From the NCBI RefSeq assembly GCF_000378625.1, contig NZ_KB905163.1:62001-126000 (forward strand): 64,000 bases of DNA. Direction: 5' to 3'. Source of the DNA: Colwellia piezophila ATCC BAA-637 (GTDB lineage Bacteria; Pseudomonadota; Gammaproteobacteria; Enterobacterales; Alteromonadaceae). The notes under the pieces are model-generated. The model did no database searches, was not told the origin of the DNA, and was given only the letters and a program-made list of their open reading frames with translations. The position numbers were made by a program, and so were the translations under genes. Shown here in pieces: positions 36,670 through 46,315 of this stretch; position 1 is the stretch's first letter, and every line of letters starts with the position of its first letter.

Positions 36670-39273
36670 TTACTTTTTGGTTTTTTTAATTATATAGTCA
36701 GCGGCATCTTCTGGTGACATCGGCTTGGCAAAATAATAACCTTGCCCGTATTTGCAATCCATTTGCTGTAGCAGTTGAGCATCGGCTAAGTTTTCAATAC
36801 CCTCTCCTACGGTAGCCATTTTTAAATTATTAGCTAAATCGACAATAGTACGAATAATGGCCCTATGGTTATCATGTTCATGGACATTACTAATAAAAGA
36901 GCGGTCAATTTTTAAGACATCAATAGGGAAACGGTGCAGGTAACCTAAACTGGAGTAACCGGTACCAAAATCATCGAGTAATATTTTTACCCCCATATTC
37001 CTTAGCGCCTGCATATTGGTTAATACAATGTCAGCGTTATCTAATAAAGCGCGCTCGGTTAATTCTACCCGTAAGTTATGTGGAGCAAGACCCGTGCTTT
37101 GTAAGACATTTTCTATTCGTTGCGGTAAGCTGGGACTAAAGAATTGTTTAGCAAATAAATTACAACTGACATAAAGATCGTGACACCCGAGTTCATCTTG
37201 CCAAACTTTAAGTTGCTGACATGATTTTTCAATGATTTGCATATCAATAGCCTGAATTAAATCAGTGTCTTCTGCTAGCGGAATAAAGTCATTAGGATAA
37301 ACAAAGCCCCGCTTAGTACTTTTCCAGCGAGCTAAAGCTTCAAAGCCTCTCAGCTCCTGGTTATCAAGTTTAAGTATTGGTTGGAAATAGGGAATGAACT
37401 CCTGCCAAGCAATCGCTTCTCGAATATCAGCCTCAAGGCTTAACGCGTTCTGTACCTTTTGATGCATACTGTCATCGAAAACTTCAAAGCGCCCTCTACC
37501 ATTATCTTTAGCATGATACATCGCCGTATCTGCATCGCGCAGCATGGTATTGGCATCATCGTAACGTTGATTACTAAAAGAAATACCAATACTCGTGCCA
37601 GTGTAAACCAGCTGATTATCAATAGTGAAGGGTTCTTGAAGAAAGTCAGTGATGCGTTTTGCTACATCAAACGCTTCCTCGTTAGTGGCTAAGTCTTCGA
37701 TGAGAATAACAAATTCATCTCCACCTAACCGAGCGACGGTATCTTTATCACGTACAATAGTAAGTAACTCTCGGGCAATAATTTTCAATAATAGATCACC
37801 GGCATGATGCCCTAAACTATCATTGACCATTTTAAAACGGTCTAAATCTAAAAAGAGTACCGCAAAAGAAAAGTCATCTTTGCGTTTCGCACAGGCAATA
37901 GCGTGATTAAGTAAATCGAGGAAAACCATTCTATTAGGTAGCCCAGTTAAGCTATCATGTGCTGCGGTATGTTTTAATAATTTTTCCGCTTGTTTACGGT
38001 GGTTAATTTCTTCTTCTAACGCCAAGGTACGCAATTTCACTTGCTGTTCAAGTAGCTCATGACTACGTCTTTCAAAGTCTGCTAATTCACGGCGCTTGAT
38101 TGCTGTAGAGACATGGTTGGAAACAAAGTTAAGTAGCTCTGCATCTTGCTGATTGTAGGTAGTCTTATAATGGTAGCTTTGTAGTACCATTACACCAAGT
38201 AACTGCCCTGAATAGATTAACGGTACACCAAGCCAAGAATGGATATCCGCTTGTGGTTTTCCCGTTTCGCCTGCTAAATGTAAAGTCAACATTTCCTGAT
38301 AAGTCAGTAAAACAGTTTCACGTCGGCGCAGAACTAATTCAGAGTAGAAGTTAGTCAGTTTTCGTGGTCGAGCCTCGCCTACTGAACCAGTGTAATTCTC
38401 ATCAACATAATAGGAGAAATGTAAAGTGTCACGGGCTTGTTCATATTTGGCGATAAAGAAATTTTTAGCATTAATTAATTGGCCAATAATATTATGTACT
38501 TTGCTATAGAAGGTATCTATATCCAGTTCAATATCCGTACTTAATTCAGATATTCTATAGAGTGACTCTTGTAATAACTCTGATTTTTCACGCTCTCGAA
38601 TTTGTGCCATTAATTCTTTAGTACGCGCATTAACCGCATTTTTCAGGCGTTGTTGATCATGTAAACGCACCATAGCACCAACAACATGTTGAGCGGCAAA
38701 GGTAAGTAAATCTAGATCGGCTTCATTATAACGATTAACTTCATCATAACTTTGTACTGTCATGATACCAATAACTAAGCCATTGTGGAGTAGCGGTACC
38801 CCTAGCCAATCTGTGCCTCGAGCACCAAACTGCTTAATTTTATAGTGTTCAAAAAGCTGTTGTTCCAACTCAGGTGTGAGTAAGAGCGGTTGCTTTGATT
38901 CAATCACTAAATTAGTAAATGAGCCTTCATAGTCTAGATAGTCAATAATGCCGTACGGTTTATCATCTTTCTCATCAACAAAATAGACAAATTCTAAGGT
39001 TTCAAAGGTTTGTTCATAAAGCACAATAAAAAAGTTTTCTGCGGTCATTAACGAGGCAATAGTGTTGTGGACTTGAGAATAAAAACTATCAAGTTCATTA
39101 CATTCTTGTGATAGATGATTAAGTTTAAATAATGCGGTGTAGCGAGCGTCTAAATCAGCATTTTTTTTCTCTAAAAAATCAATTTTTTCAGCCAGATCAG
39201 CAATAACGGGCTCTTTAGCACCCATTAATGGCTTTTTAGTTTGAGTTGTAGTTTGTTGACTTTCTGGTTTCAA
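36670..39273 (-). CDS. GAF-GAF-GGDEF-EAL cyclic-di-GMP signalling protein
   Basis: 867 residues. Two GAF domains lie in tandem (about 45-200 and 240-395), clearly duplicated: both contain a VHN..I..L..A.NFFI..YEQ..LTL-like start. A coiled linker leads to a GGDEF domain with RLGGDEFVILIEDL intact and an RxxD (RDKD) inhibitory site before it. The EAL domain has GFEALARW, with VELTERALLD, DDFGTGYSS and KIDRSFI. Both domains could be active, so it may make or break c-di-GMP. No membrane helices; the GAF domains suggest a soluble sensor. Confidence 0.92.
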   Translation of the reverse strand: MKPESQQTTTQTKKPLMGAKEPVIADLAEKIDFLEKKNADLDARYTALFKLNHLSQECNELDSFYSQVHNTIASLMTAENFFIVLYEQTFETLEFVYFVDEKDDKPYGIIDYLDYEGSFTNLVIESKQPLLLTPELEQQLFEHYKIKQFGARGTDWLGVPLLHNGLVIGIMTVQSYDEVNRYNEADLDLLTFAAQHVVGAMVRLHDQQRLKNAVNARTKELMAQIREREKSELLQESLYRISELSTDIELDIDTFYSKVHNIIGQLINAKNFFIAKYEQARDTLHFSYYVDENYTGSVGEARPRKLTNFYSELVLRRRETVLLTYQEMLTLHLAGETGKPQADIHSWLGVPLIYSGQLLGVMVLQSYHYKTTYNQQDAELLNFVSNHVSTAIKRRELADFERRSHELLEQQVKLRTLALEEEINHRKQAEKLLKHTAAHDSLTGLPNRMVFLDLLNHAIACAKRKDDFSFAVLFLDLDRFKMVNDSLGHHAGDLLLKIIARELLTIVRDKDTVARLGGDEFVILIEDLATNEEAFDVAKRITDFLQEPFTIDNQLVYTGTSIGISFSNQRYDDANTMLRDADTAMYHAKDNGRGRFEVFDDSMHQKVQNALSLEADIREAIAWQEFIPYFQPILKLDNQELRGFEALARWKSTKRGFVYPNDFIPLAEDTDLIQAIDMQIIEKSCQQLKVWQDELGCHDLYVSCNLFAKQFFSPSLPQRIENVLQSTGLAPHNLRVELTERALLDNADIVLTNMQALRNMGVKILLDDFGTGYSSLGYLHRFPIDVLKIDRSFISNVHEHDNHRAIIRTIVDLANNLKMATVGEGIENLADAQLLQQMDCKYGQGYYFAKPMSPEDAADYIIKKTKK

Positions 39274-39342
39274 AATTACCGTACCGTTTAGTTAATTCGC
39301 TCACATAGATTTTAAAGCATAGCTTTTAAAGCGTAGTTTTTC

Positions 39343-39642
39343 TTATTGCTTAGCTTCGTCTAGGGCCGACTTGCTAATATCTTTAATCTTGTGTTTATTC
39401 CCACAAATTGCCGATTGTTTTTCATCGCGATAATAACGTATTTCAATACAATCTTGCTGATAACGACGATCTAACTCGGTGCGCACAATAATACTTTTTG
39501 CATTAATAATTTGCTTATGCAGCGTTTGACACTCTTGGATTTGCTCAGTGGCTAAAGTGATGTCTTCACATGCACTATCCACACTTGAACAACTTGTTAA
39601 TAACACGACAACAGGAACTACCAATAACAATAATTTATTCAT
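39343..39642 (-). CDS. Small lipoprotein of unknown function
   Basis: 99 residues. The N-terminus is MNKLLLLVVPVVVLLTSCSS, a clear lipoprotein signal with the lipidated Cys at position 18. The mature part is short, polar and has four more Cys residues (SACED, QECQ, QDCIE, AICGN), which could form two disulfides. I do not recognise a family. The gene lies 69 bp downstream of the GGDEF-EAL gene on the same strand and may be cotranscribed with it. Confidence 0.7.
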   Translation of the reverse strand: MNKLLLLVVPVVVLLTSCSSVDSACEDITLATEQIQECQTLHKQIINAKSIIVRTELDRRYQQDCIEIRYYRDEKQSAICGNKHKIKDISKSALDEAKQ

Positions 39643-39781
39643 TTTACCATTCCATTAACTTTTGAAAACATTTTATTACAATGGCATTATTATACCCAAG
39701 CAAGGCTAAAATGCGAGTAGCTATATTGTTCTAAACGATATCAATTACTTAAACTTATCATTTGTATTTTTAGCTTTATTT

Positions 39782-40504
39782 TTAACCACTTATATTCATT
39801 ATTTCGAAACGCTCTAACGATCTACTCTCGCCAGTATTGAGGTTGCCATCTAAAGCTAATTTACCAATAGCAAAACGATGCAAGGCCAGTACTTTATTAT
39901 CAAAACGACCAAACATACGCTTTATTTGATGGTAACGTCCTTCGGTTAAAGTAACCTCGGCTTCATAAGTAGAAAGAATGTGTAACACTGCCGGTTGGGT
40001 GGTTATTTTTTCATAGGAAAAATACATACCCTTGGCAAAAGCACCGATATATTCAGTAGTCAAAGGCTGCTCCAGTGTTACATGATAATGCTTAGCAATT
40101 TTATGTTCCGGTGAGGTTAACCGCTCAGACCAACGACTATCGTTGGTTAATAACACTAGCCCTGACGTATTTAGATCGAGTCGACCAACGATGTGTAAGC
40201 TATCTCTAATGTTTTGAGCAAACAGTGGCGCTAATAAATCAATAACCGTTTTATGCTTGTCATCTTTGGTCGCACAAACCACGCCAATAGGTTTATTGAG
40301 CATGATATAATGGGCTTGATTAGACTGTAATACTTTATTGTCCAAAGTGATGTGCGAAAATTTATCAACAAGCTGAGCTATGTCGCTTGCTACTCTGCCA
40401 TCAACATACACTCGCTTTTGTGCCAAAATCAGCCGTACTGATTTTCGATTCACTAGGCAAGACTCGCTGATAAAACGATCTAATCGTGTGGTACTAATAG
40501 CCAT
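39782..40504 (-). CDS. rsuA: Pseudouridine synthase of the RsuA family
   Basis: 240 residues. N-terminal S4 RNA-binding domain (LDRFISESCLVNRKSVRLI), then the synthase domain with the catalytic aspartate in IVGRLDLNTSGLVLLTND and the segment MLNKPIGVVC. RsuA makes pseudouridine 516 in 16S rRNA, and related RluE/RluF act on 23S rRNA, so the exact site is inferred. The start codon lies only 11 bp from the palindromic repeat at 40516-40674, which therefore forms its promoter or leader region. Confidence 0.85.
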   Translation of the reverse strand: MAISTTRLDRFISESCLVNRKSVRLILAQKRVYVDGRVASDIAQLVDKFSHITLDNKVLQSNQAHYIMLNKPIGVVCATKDDKHKTVIDLLAPLFAQNIRDSLHIVGRLDLNTSGLVLLTNDSRWSERLTSPEHKIAKHYHVTLEQPLTTEYIGAFAKGMYFSYEKITTQPAVLHILSTYEAEVTLTEGRYHQIKRMFGRFDNKVLALHRFAIGKLALDGNLNTGESRSLERFEIMNISG

Positions 40505-40515
40505 AGACTTTACTT

Positions 40516-40674
40516 ATACCAATTCCATTAAATTATTGCTCACTTGTGCTGGTTAAAATATTCCACGTCTGCGTTGCTCTCAATCCCAATAGCCAGCTAT
40601 TACTCAATCAAGCGCCTTGCCCTGATTTATTTTCTCTAAGCACAACAAGATCACAAACTTAATGAAAATGGTAT
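40516..40674. repeat. Palindromic MITE-like repeat upstream of rsuA
   Basis: The ends ATACCAATTCCATTAA and (reverse complement) ATACCATTTTCATTAA match at 14 of 16 positions. Internal arms also pair imperfectly: TTGTGCT on the left with AGCACAA on the right, and the centre is AATAGCCAGCTATT. There is no open reading frame. The same end sequence ATACCAA..., is seen at 13866. It is a non-coding element with near full-length dyad symmetry, likely to form a long RNA hairpin if transcribed. Confidence 0.7.
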
Positions 40675-40715
40675 TTCCTTAAAAAGATACGCTTGAAAAA
40701 GAGAAGCTTTAGCTG

Positions 40716-41144
40716 CTAAATACTGGCCAATGATTGCTGTGTAGCAATTAAATTAAGGACTTTGTGTAATTTAGCTTGTACAAATCCCTTTAATATTTTC
40801 GGCTGCTGTGTAAGTAGCGACAACTCTGATTCGGTAATGGCGATATGGCAACGTAATTGTTGTTCGCTTTGGTTAAAGCCACTAATTACATCATCAGAGA
40901 ACTCACTAATAGCAAGGCTATCGGCTGATAACGTCTCTAATTCACCTTGGCATTGCTTAAAACTTGCCGGTGTCTCCAAAGATAATCGAATAGTTAAAAT
41001 ATCCTCTTCATCACCATACCAATTAGCGGTTAAGGTCTGAAAATTAAACAATGCCTCGAGCTTATTAGCGATGGCTTTTAATTTTACAAACTTATCAAGT
41101 AAGTCTTGAGCTACTTGAATCGATATGGGTAGCGTTTCGGTCAT
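40716..41144 (-). CDS. Hypothetical protein, no recognised domain
   Basis: 142 residues, no signal peptide or membrane helix, moderately acidic and mostly helical in look (QVAQDLLDKFVKLKAIANKLEALF). The frame is open for its whole length, codon use is like that of its neighbours, and it has no strong competing gene on the other strand. I do not recognise the family and give no function. It is separated from rsuA by the palindromic element and is divergent from the efflux operon. Confidence 0.6.
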   Translation of the reverse strand: MTETLPISIQVAQDLLDKFVKLKAIANKLEALFNFQTLTANWYGDEEDILTIRLSLETPASFKQCQGELETLSADSLAISEFSDDVISGFNQSEQQLRCHIAITESELSLLTQQPKILKGFVQAKLHKVLNLIATQQSLASI

Positions 41145-41393
41145 TACATATGCTCTTCATTTTATCAGTTCTGTGCTGTAACCCCTATCATAACCGTGTT
41201 GCCGCTAAACTCCAGCTTGTTCAGTCAATATAATCAAACTCCATTTATTAATTTACGCTATAGCGTTGAATGATTACATTACAGCGCATTACAAAAATTA
41301 CTGTTGTGGCGATTGGTGACTTATTTCAGGTTAACTAATACCAAGTACATTAATTAATTGACCATTTTATTAGTGTCATTGGTCTAACCCCAC

Positions 41394-41428
41394 GTTCACT
41401 TTCGAACATGCCTGCTTTAAAAGCGAAC
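41394..41428. promoter_or_regulatory. Candidate enhancer site for the NtrC-type regulator
   Basis: GTTCACTTTCGAA (41394-41406) and TTTAAAAGCGAAC (41416-41428) are inverted copies matching at 10 of 13 positions, 9 bp apart. They lie about 65-100 bp before the -24 box, a usual place for upstream activator binding. The two-component regulator encoded in the same cluster is the obvious candidate to bind. The repeat is seen; its role is inferred. Confidence 0.45.
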
Positions 41429-41490
41429 AGCACTGGCAGTAAAAACCAAAAACAAACAACTAACTAGTTGATTTTATTATATTCTTTATA

Positions 41491-41509
41491 TTGGCATGGT
41501 TATTTCATT
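41491..41509 (+). promoter_or_regulatory. Candidate sigma-54 (-24/-12) promoter of efflux operon
   Basis: TTGGCATGGTTATTTCATT contains TGGCATG, four bases, then TTTCA. Against the consensus TGGCACG-N4-TTGCA the spacing is exact, and the main deviation is TC for GC in the -12 box. Transcription would start near 41518, about 28 bp before the adaptor ATG. The sigma-54 type response regulator encoded three genes downstream supports it. Confidence 0.5.
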
Positions 41510-41545
41510 ACTTAACTCATCAGTTAAGAATAACAGTGAAACTTT

Positions 41546-42784
41546 ATGAAGATTGCATTAACAAAAAAACAACCTTGGAAAAAATGGACCGCCATCGCCA
41601 GCTTTACTTTATTAATGGCCTATGCCGGTTACAGTGTCAGCGGCAAAGCAACAAAATCGGTGTCGTTAAGTCAGTTAAGTTTTCAAACGGTAGTACAAGG
41701 CGACTTAGATATTTATGCGAATGCCTATGGGGAGTTTGCTTCAGCAAAAGAACGTTTATTAACGGCGCCCGCATTAGGTAAGGTTGCTGAAATTTTAGTA
41801 CGCCCGGGTACGAAAGTAACACCAGAAACGGTTATTCTCCATTTAACCAATCCTAGGCTCGTGCAAGAAGTTAATGCCGCCAATGGCCAACTTGCTCAGC
41901 AATTAGCGCAAAGAGAAGCGTACAAATACGAACAACAAAGTGAACGCTTAAATTATCAGGGCCGAATTGCCGACATTGAAGCTGAAATTGAAAAAGCTGA
42001 GCTAGAACTATCCGTTAACAATAATTTAATGAATCTAGGTGTTTCATCAAAAATAGAATTACAACGTGCCAAGTTGGCAGTAAAACAAGAAAGTAGACGA
42101 TTGGGTTTTGAAAAGAAAAAATATAAGCAGTTCATTGAAATGCAAGGCTACCAACTTACCCAACGCGATATCACCATCAAACAACAGCAAGCCCAAGTTA
42201 GCTTACTTGAACAGCAACTGGATGATATGAAGGTGAAAGCCGGCATCAATGGCTCACTGCAAACCTTAGAAGTTGAATTAGGACAAAGTGTACAATTAGG
42301 TCAATCGCTAGCAAAAGTTGGTAGTGATGAAGAACTCATTGTGCGTTTACGTTTACCACAAAATCAAGCCGATCAAATAGACATCAATGCGCCTGTTTTT
42401 ATTGACACGCAAAAAGGTATTATCAAAGGCCATATCACTCGTATCGAAAGTGTCGTTAGCAACGGTTCAGTATTAGCCGAGGCGGTAATTGATGAGCCAT
42501 TAACCTCTAATGCTCGCCCAGCACTATCAATCTCAGCGCAAGTATTTGTTAAAAATCAACAAGCGGCTAGCTATATTGAGCAAGTACCAGGCTTTCGTCC
42601 ACGTAGTAAGCAAAGCGTTTTTGTTCGCACGCAAGACAACTTGCTAGTGCAAAAAACGGTCACATTCGGCGAACTTTCAAAAAATAAATTAGTGATCACC
42701 TCAGGCTTACAACCTGGCGAGCAGCTAGTCAGCAGCGATACCCAGAAATACAATAAATATCAGCAACTTTTACTCATTGAATAA
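41546..42784 (+). CDS. HlyD-family periplasmic adaptor of an ABC efflux pump
   Basis: 412 residues. One N-terminal membrane anchor (WTAIASFTLLMAYAGYSV), a lipoyl/barrel-sandwich half motif (ALGKVAEILVRPGTKVTPET), a coiled-coil hairpin (about 100-215, rich in Gln/Glu), then the second half (LEVELGQSVQLGQSLAKVG) and beta-barrel domains. Such MacA-like adaptors link the inner-membrane transporter to an outer-membrane channel. First gene of the operon, 110 bp before the ATPase ATG. No TolC-type gene follows, so a channel from elsewhere must be used. Confidence 0.88.
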   Translation: MKIALTKKQPWKKWTAIASFTLLMAYAGYSVSGKATKSVSLSQLSFQTVVQGDLDIYANAYGEFASAKERLLTAPALGKVAEILVRPGTKVTPETVILHLTNPRLVQEVNAANGQLAQQLAQREAYKYEQQSERLNYQGRIADIEAEIEKAELELSVNNNLMNLGVSSKIELQRAKLAVKQESRRLGFEKKKYKQFIEMQGYQLTQRDITIKQQQAQVSLLEQQLDDMKVKAGINGSLQTLEVELGQSVQLGQSLAKVGSDEELIVRLRLPQNQADQIDINAPVFIDTQKGIIKGHITRIESVVSNGSVLAEAVIDEPLTSNARPALSISAQVFVKNQQAASYIEQVPGFRPRSKQSVFVRTQDNLLVQKTVTFGELSKNKLVITSGLQPGEQLVSSDTQKYNKYQQLLLIE

Positions 42785-42894
42785 AAACCTAAACAACGGC
42801 ACTGAACAGCACAAATAACCAATATTAAAAATAACGCACATGAAAGCAGATGGCTAATTCTGCAGCAACAACGATAAAAATTAAGGAATACCCT

Positions 42895-43638
42895 ATGAAA
42901 AATATAGTTACTATGAAAAATATCCACAAACGTTACGACAGCCAACAAATAGAAACCCATGCTTTACAAGGTATTAGTTTAGAAATAAACCAAGGTGAGT
43001 TTGTTGCTATTACCGGACCTTCAGGTTGTGGCAAGTCAACGTTGTTATCAATTATGGGCTTAATGGACTCCGCCAGTGAAGGCGAATATCAACTGGCTAA
43101 TATTGCCACCAATGGCTTAAAAGTGGATCAACGCACGCAAATTCGTAATGAACATATTGGCTACGTTTTTCAATCATTCAATTTAATCGATAACTTAACG
43201 GTATTTGAAAATGTGGCGCTGCCGCTTGAACACCGAGGTTGTAAAAAAGCAGAAATAAAACAGCGAGTAGAAGAAGTGCTCAACCAGGTTGATATGTTAC
43301 ACCGTCAACAGTATCGACCGAATCAACTCTCCGGTGGTCAGCAACAACGAATTGCCATTGCTCGTGCCCTTGTCGGCAAACCCGACTTGATATTAGTGGA
43401 TGAGCCAACAGGTAACTTAGACAGCAAAAATGGTGACCAAGTTATGTCGCTATTAGCGCAACTAAACAAAAACGGCTCAACGATTGTTATGGTAACCCAT
43501 GATAGCCGTTATTCACGTTGTGCTAGCCGCCAAATTCAGTTATTGGATGGCCAGATTGTTTCAGAAATCAGCGCTAATGTAAGCGCCGATTTAAGTACTG
43601 TTGAGACAAATAAAAAGTCATTGCAGGGGGTTGCATGA
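42895..43638 (+). CDS. ABC transporter ATPase (MacB/LolD-like)
   Basis: 247 residues from the ATG at 42895, chosen because AAGGA lies 7 nt before it; the longer frame from 42850 has no such site. Walker A is GPSGCGKST, the signature is LSGGQQQRIAIARAL, Walker B is LILVDEPTGNLDS, and the H-loop is MVTHD. This is the class that works with FtsX/MacB-type permeases. The stop overlaps the permease start by 4 nt (ATGA at 43635-43638), so the two are translationally coupled. Confidence 0.93.
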   Translation: MKNIVTMKNIHKRYDSQQIETHALQGISLEINQGEFVAITGPSGCGKSTLLSIMGLMDSASEGEYQLANIATNGLKVDQRTQIRNEHIGYVFQSFNLIDNLTVFENVALPLEHRGCKKAEIKQRVEEVLNQVDMLHRQQYRPNQLSGGQQQRIAIARALVGKPDLILVDEPTGNLDSKNGDQVMSLLAQLNKNGSTIVMVTHDSRYSRCASRQIQLLDGQIVSEISANVSADLSTVETNKKSLQGVA

Positions 43639-46127
43639 GTTTATTGAAAAAAGCCTTATATCAAGGCATAACTCGGGTATTTTCATTACCGCGCTTAAGC
43701 GTACCGTTGATTTTAACCTTAGGATTAACCTTAGGTGCTGTACTAAGTGTTATCTCAATTGCATCGACCTTGTTATACCAACCATTGCAAGGTGTTAAAA
43801 ATGAGGCTTCGCTGAAAACCTTTGACTATCGCTTTAATATGTCGGATACCTTAAGTGTGTCTTATTGGAACATGAGTCGCTTGGTCGATTTTAGTGAACA
43901 GTTTGGCGATTTAGGTGAATGGGCAGGTATCGCCCCGTCAGAGCAAGATGTTGTCGTCAATAACACCACGTTTGCCACCACCCGTTATGATGCTTCCAGT
44001 AACATTACTTCAGTGTTAGGTAGCCAGCTATTACTGGGAGATGATGTCACCATTGAGTCACCAGAAAAATACGTATGGATATCAGACAGCCTTTGGCAAA
44101 ATGCTTTTGCTGGTGTTAAATCTGTCATCGGTAAACAAGTTACCATTGCCAATAAAAACTATATCATTGCCGGTGTCATTGAAGATGTTATGGCGATTAA
44201 AAGTAACCAAGCCATTTTACCTCAACAAGTGTGGTTTATCGCCAACCTAACCAAGGTAAAAGCTCAAACGGATAACGTCGGTAATATCAGCAATGAACTT
44301 GATAACCTCATTCTAAAATCAGCTGATGGCCAAGAAAAAGTGCCTTCACAAGCACAAGTTGATGCCTGGTTAGAAGATTATGTCACCCGCAATGTTGATG
44401 GTGAGCAAGTACAAATGTTTATGGACTTTATCAACAACACCAATAAAGTCGCCAAGGGCAGTCGCTATCGCAGCAATATGTTAGGGGAAACCGAAAGTTT
44501 ACTTATTGCTTTATTTGCCGCGGTTATCGGTTTGTTATTAATGGCGACGCTTAATCTACTTAATTTATTTATCGCCCATTACCAAGGAAGAACCAAAGAG
44601 TTTGCTATTCAAATAAGCTTAGGCGCCAGTCTAACAAAAATGCGCTTGTTGGTATTACTTGAAAACCTACCGAGTTTTATTTTAGCGGCATTAACTGGTT
44701 TATTAGTTACCGGCTGGGCAATAAGAAGTTTACCGTTAATTGCCGGTGATAGTTTACCAATGATGGATGCCATTGCCATTGATGGCACAACCATGCTTGC
44801 TTCAGTTGCTATCATCTTAGTGTTAAGCGTTTTATTTAGCGCACTAGCCCTAGTTGATATTGATAAACAGGCTTTGGGTAACAACTTAAACAGTAGTGGT
44901 AAAGGTATTCAGGCACAAAGCAATCAATGGTTAAGCCGGGTATTAATGGTGCTGCAATTATCTATTGCTTCGATATTACTGACCGCTTCGGTGATGATCG
45001 CTATGCAAAGCTATCAGGCCGTTTACCAAGATCTTGGTTATGATATTGGCAATAGTTATGAAATTGGCGTAACCGTTAGCGATGAAGAATACGTAACGCA
45101 ATTAAACACCTTTGACGATTACGGCAAGAGCGAAGCTAAACAGTTGCTTGATGACTTATCTCGTTTAATCGAACAAGAAGTTAGCAATAGCCAAGTTATA
45201 ACACCTAACTATGGCCCTTTATCTGATTCTTTACGGGTAAATGCCTTTCGCGATGAAACCTCAGGTCAGCGGGTTATTCACCAAATAAAAACCTTAGGGG
45301 CGAAGTATTTCTCTACCTTTAATATCCCTATGTTAGCGGGTGCTAATGTCAGCCAAGCGCAAATCGATAATGATGAAGATAGAATTGTCATAGATGAAAA
45401 TATGGCAAAACTATTATTTTCAGAGTTAACTTACCAAGAGGTTATCGGCAAAACGATTCAAATGAGTGCTGATAGCTCAATCCCTCCCTCAATTGTTACT
45501 GGCATTGTTGGAAATACCATAGGTCAAACGGGTATTGCTGAGCCGTTAGGTTTACCGGCAATTTACTCTCATCGAGTAAGACCCGGCACGACCATGCAGT
45601 TCACTGTGATGTTGCCTGAAGGTGAAACCGTAACTGCCGCCATGCTAACAAGTGCAGTTAAACGCCAATTCCCGCGTTTAACTAACGTGACAGTGGAGTC
45701 ATTAAATGATGCTTGGCAGAGACAAACACTAAACCAGCGCCTTAGTTTATGGATAGTATTAGCTATGACCGGCTTAACCCTTTTCCTTGCTGCCATCGGT
45801 GTTGCTGGCTTAACACAAATGACCACTAACCACAGAAAATATGAGCTTGCCGTACGTATGGCTACAGGAGCGAAACAAGCTAAATTGGTTAACTTTATCT
45901 TAAAAGATGCGCTTGTTATGTTAGTGGTAGGTTTAGGCTTAGGTTTTATTATCTCAGTATTTGGCTATGCACAAATATCACAACACTTAGAGATGTTACC
46001 CGACTTTAACTGGTTAGCGATGGCCGCCTTAGATGCTGCCTTAGTTATTATCGTTATTTTGTCGGTCATTATGCCTGCATGGCGAGTTATCAGTAGCGAT
46101 CCGATGCAAGCCTTACGTGAAGAGTAA
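43635..46127 (+). CDS. FtsX/MacB-type ABC permease, duplicated form
   Basis: 830 residues. One membrane helix near the N-terminus and a large periplasmic domain, then three helices around 285-410, a second N-type helix near 435-455, another periplasmic domain, and three helices in the last 130 residues. This is the two-repeat FtsX arrangement, used by mechanotransmission transporters that push substrates out of the periplasm. With the HlyD adaptor it forms a MacAB-like tripartite pump, possibly for a peptide or lipid. The substrate is unknown. Confidence 0.88.
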   Translation: MSLLKKALYQGITRVFSLPRLSVPLILTLGLTLGAVLSVISIASTLLYQPLQGVKNEASLKTFDYRFNMSDTLSVSYWNMSRLVDFSEQFGDLGEWAGIAPSEQDVVVNNTTFATTRYDASSNITSVLGSQLLLGDDVTIESPEKYVWISDSLWQNAFAGVKSVIGKQVTIANKNYIIAGVIEDVMAIKSNQAILPQQVWFIANLTKVKAQTDNVGNISNELDNLILKSADGQEKVPSQAQVDAWLEDYVTRNVDGEQVQMFMDFINNTNKVAKGSRYRSNMLGETESLLIALFAAVIGLLLMATLNLLNLFIAHYQGRTKEFAIQISLGASLTKMRLLVLLENLPSFILAALTGLLVTGWAIRSLPLIAGDSLPMMDAIAIDGTTMLASVAIILVLSVLFSALALVDIDKQALGNNLNSSGKGIQAQSNQWLSRVLMVLQLSIASILLTASVMIAMQSYQAVYQDLGYDIGNSYEIGVTVSDEEYVTQLNTFDDYGKSEAKQLLDDLSRLIEQEVSNSQVITPNYGPLSDSLRVNAFRDETSGQRVIHQIKTLGAKYFSTFNIPMLAGANVSQAQIDNDEDRIVIDENMAKLLFSELTYQEVIGKTIQMSADSSIPPSIVTGIVGNTIGQTGIAEPLGLPAIYSHRVRPGTTMQFTVMLPEGETVTAAMLTSAVKRQFPRLTNVTVESLNDAWQRQTLNQRLSLWIVLAMTGLTLFLAAIGVAGLTQMTTNHRKYELAVRMATGAKQAKLVNFILKDALVMLVVGLGLGFIISVFGYAQISQHLEMLPDFNWLAMAALDAALVIIVILSVIMPAWRVISSDPMQALREE

Positions 46128-46228
46128 TCAGCTAACCTCTGGTAATGTACCGATAAATAGAGTCTTTATTGCTATAACACTAGCCAATCGACCAAACTAG
46201 TTGGCATACTACTAGCCAATAAAATAAT

Positions 46229-46263
46229 AAAGGAAGCGACTTCACTCGTTTCCTTTTCTTTTA
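46229..46263 (+). terminator. Intrinsic terminator after the permease gene
   Basis: AAAGGAAGCGA (46229-46239) pairs with TCGTTTCCTTT (46246-46256), with one G-U pair, and is followed by TCTTTT. It lies between the pump genes and the two-component genes, so the latter need either read-through or their own promoter. Confidence 0.7.
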
Positions 46264-46315
46264 CCACACTGTATATTTTAGCTAAGCAAGACCACTTATT
46301 TTAATGGAAACCTAT

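Larger units (their letters stand above)
41145..41545. other. 401-bp control region of the efflux operon
   Basis: No gene. The right half holds the sigma-54-like promoter and the upstream inverted repeat described separately. At 41338-41360 is ATACCAAGTACATTAATTAA, which matches the end of the 40516 palindrome, but no opposite end is found, so it is at most a leftover. The left 190 bp hold only the start region of the hypothetical protein gene. Confidence 0.6.

Noticed and set aside
41338..41360. A third copy of the ATACCAA-ended element
   Set aside because: Only one end is seen and no matching inverted end follows within the gap; at most a remnant.
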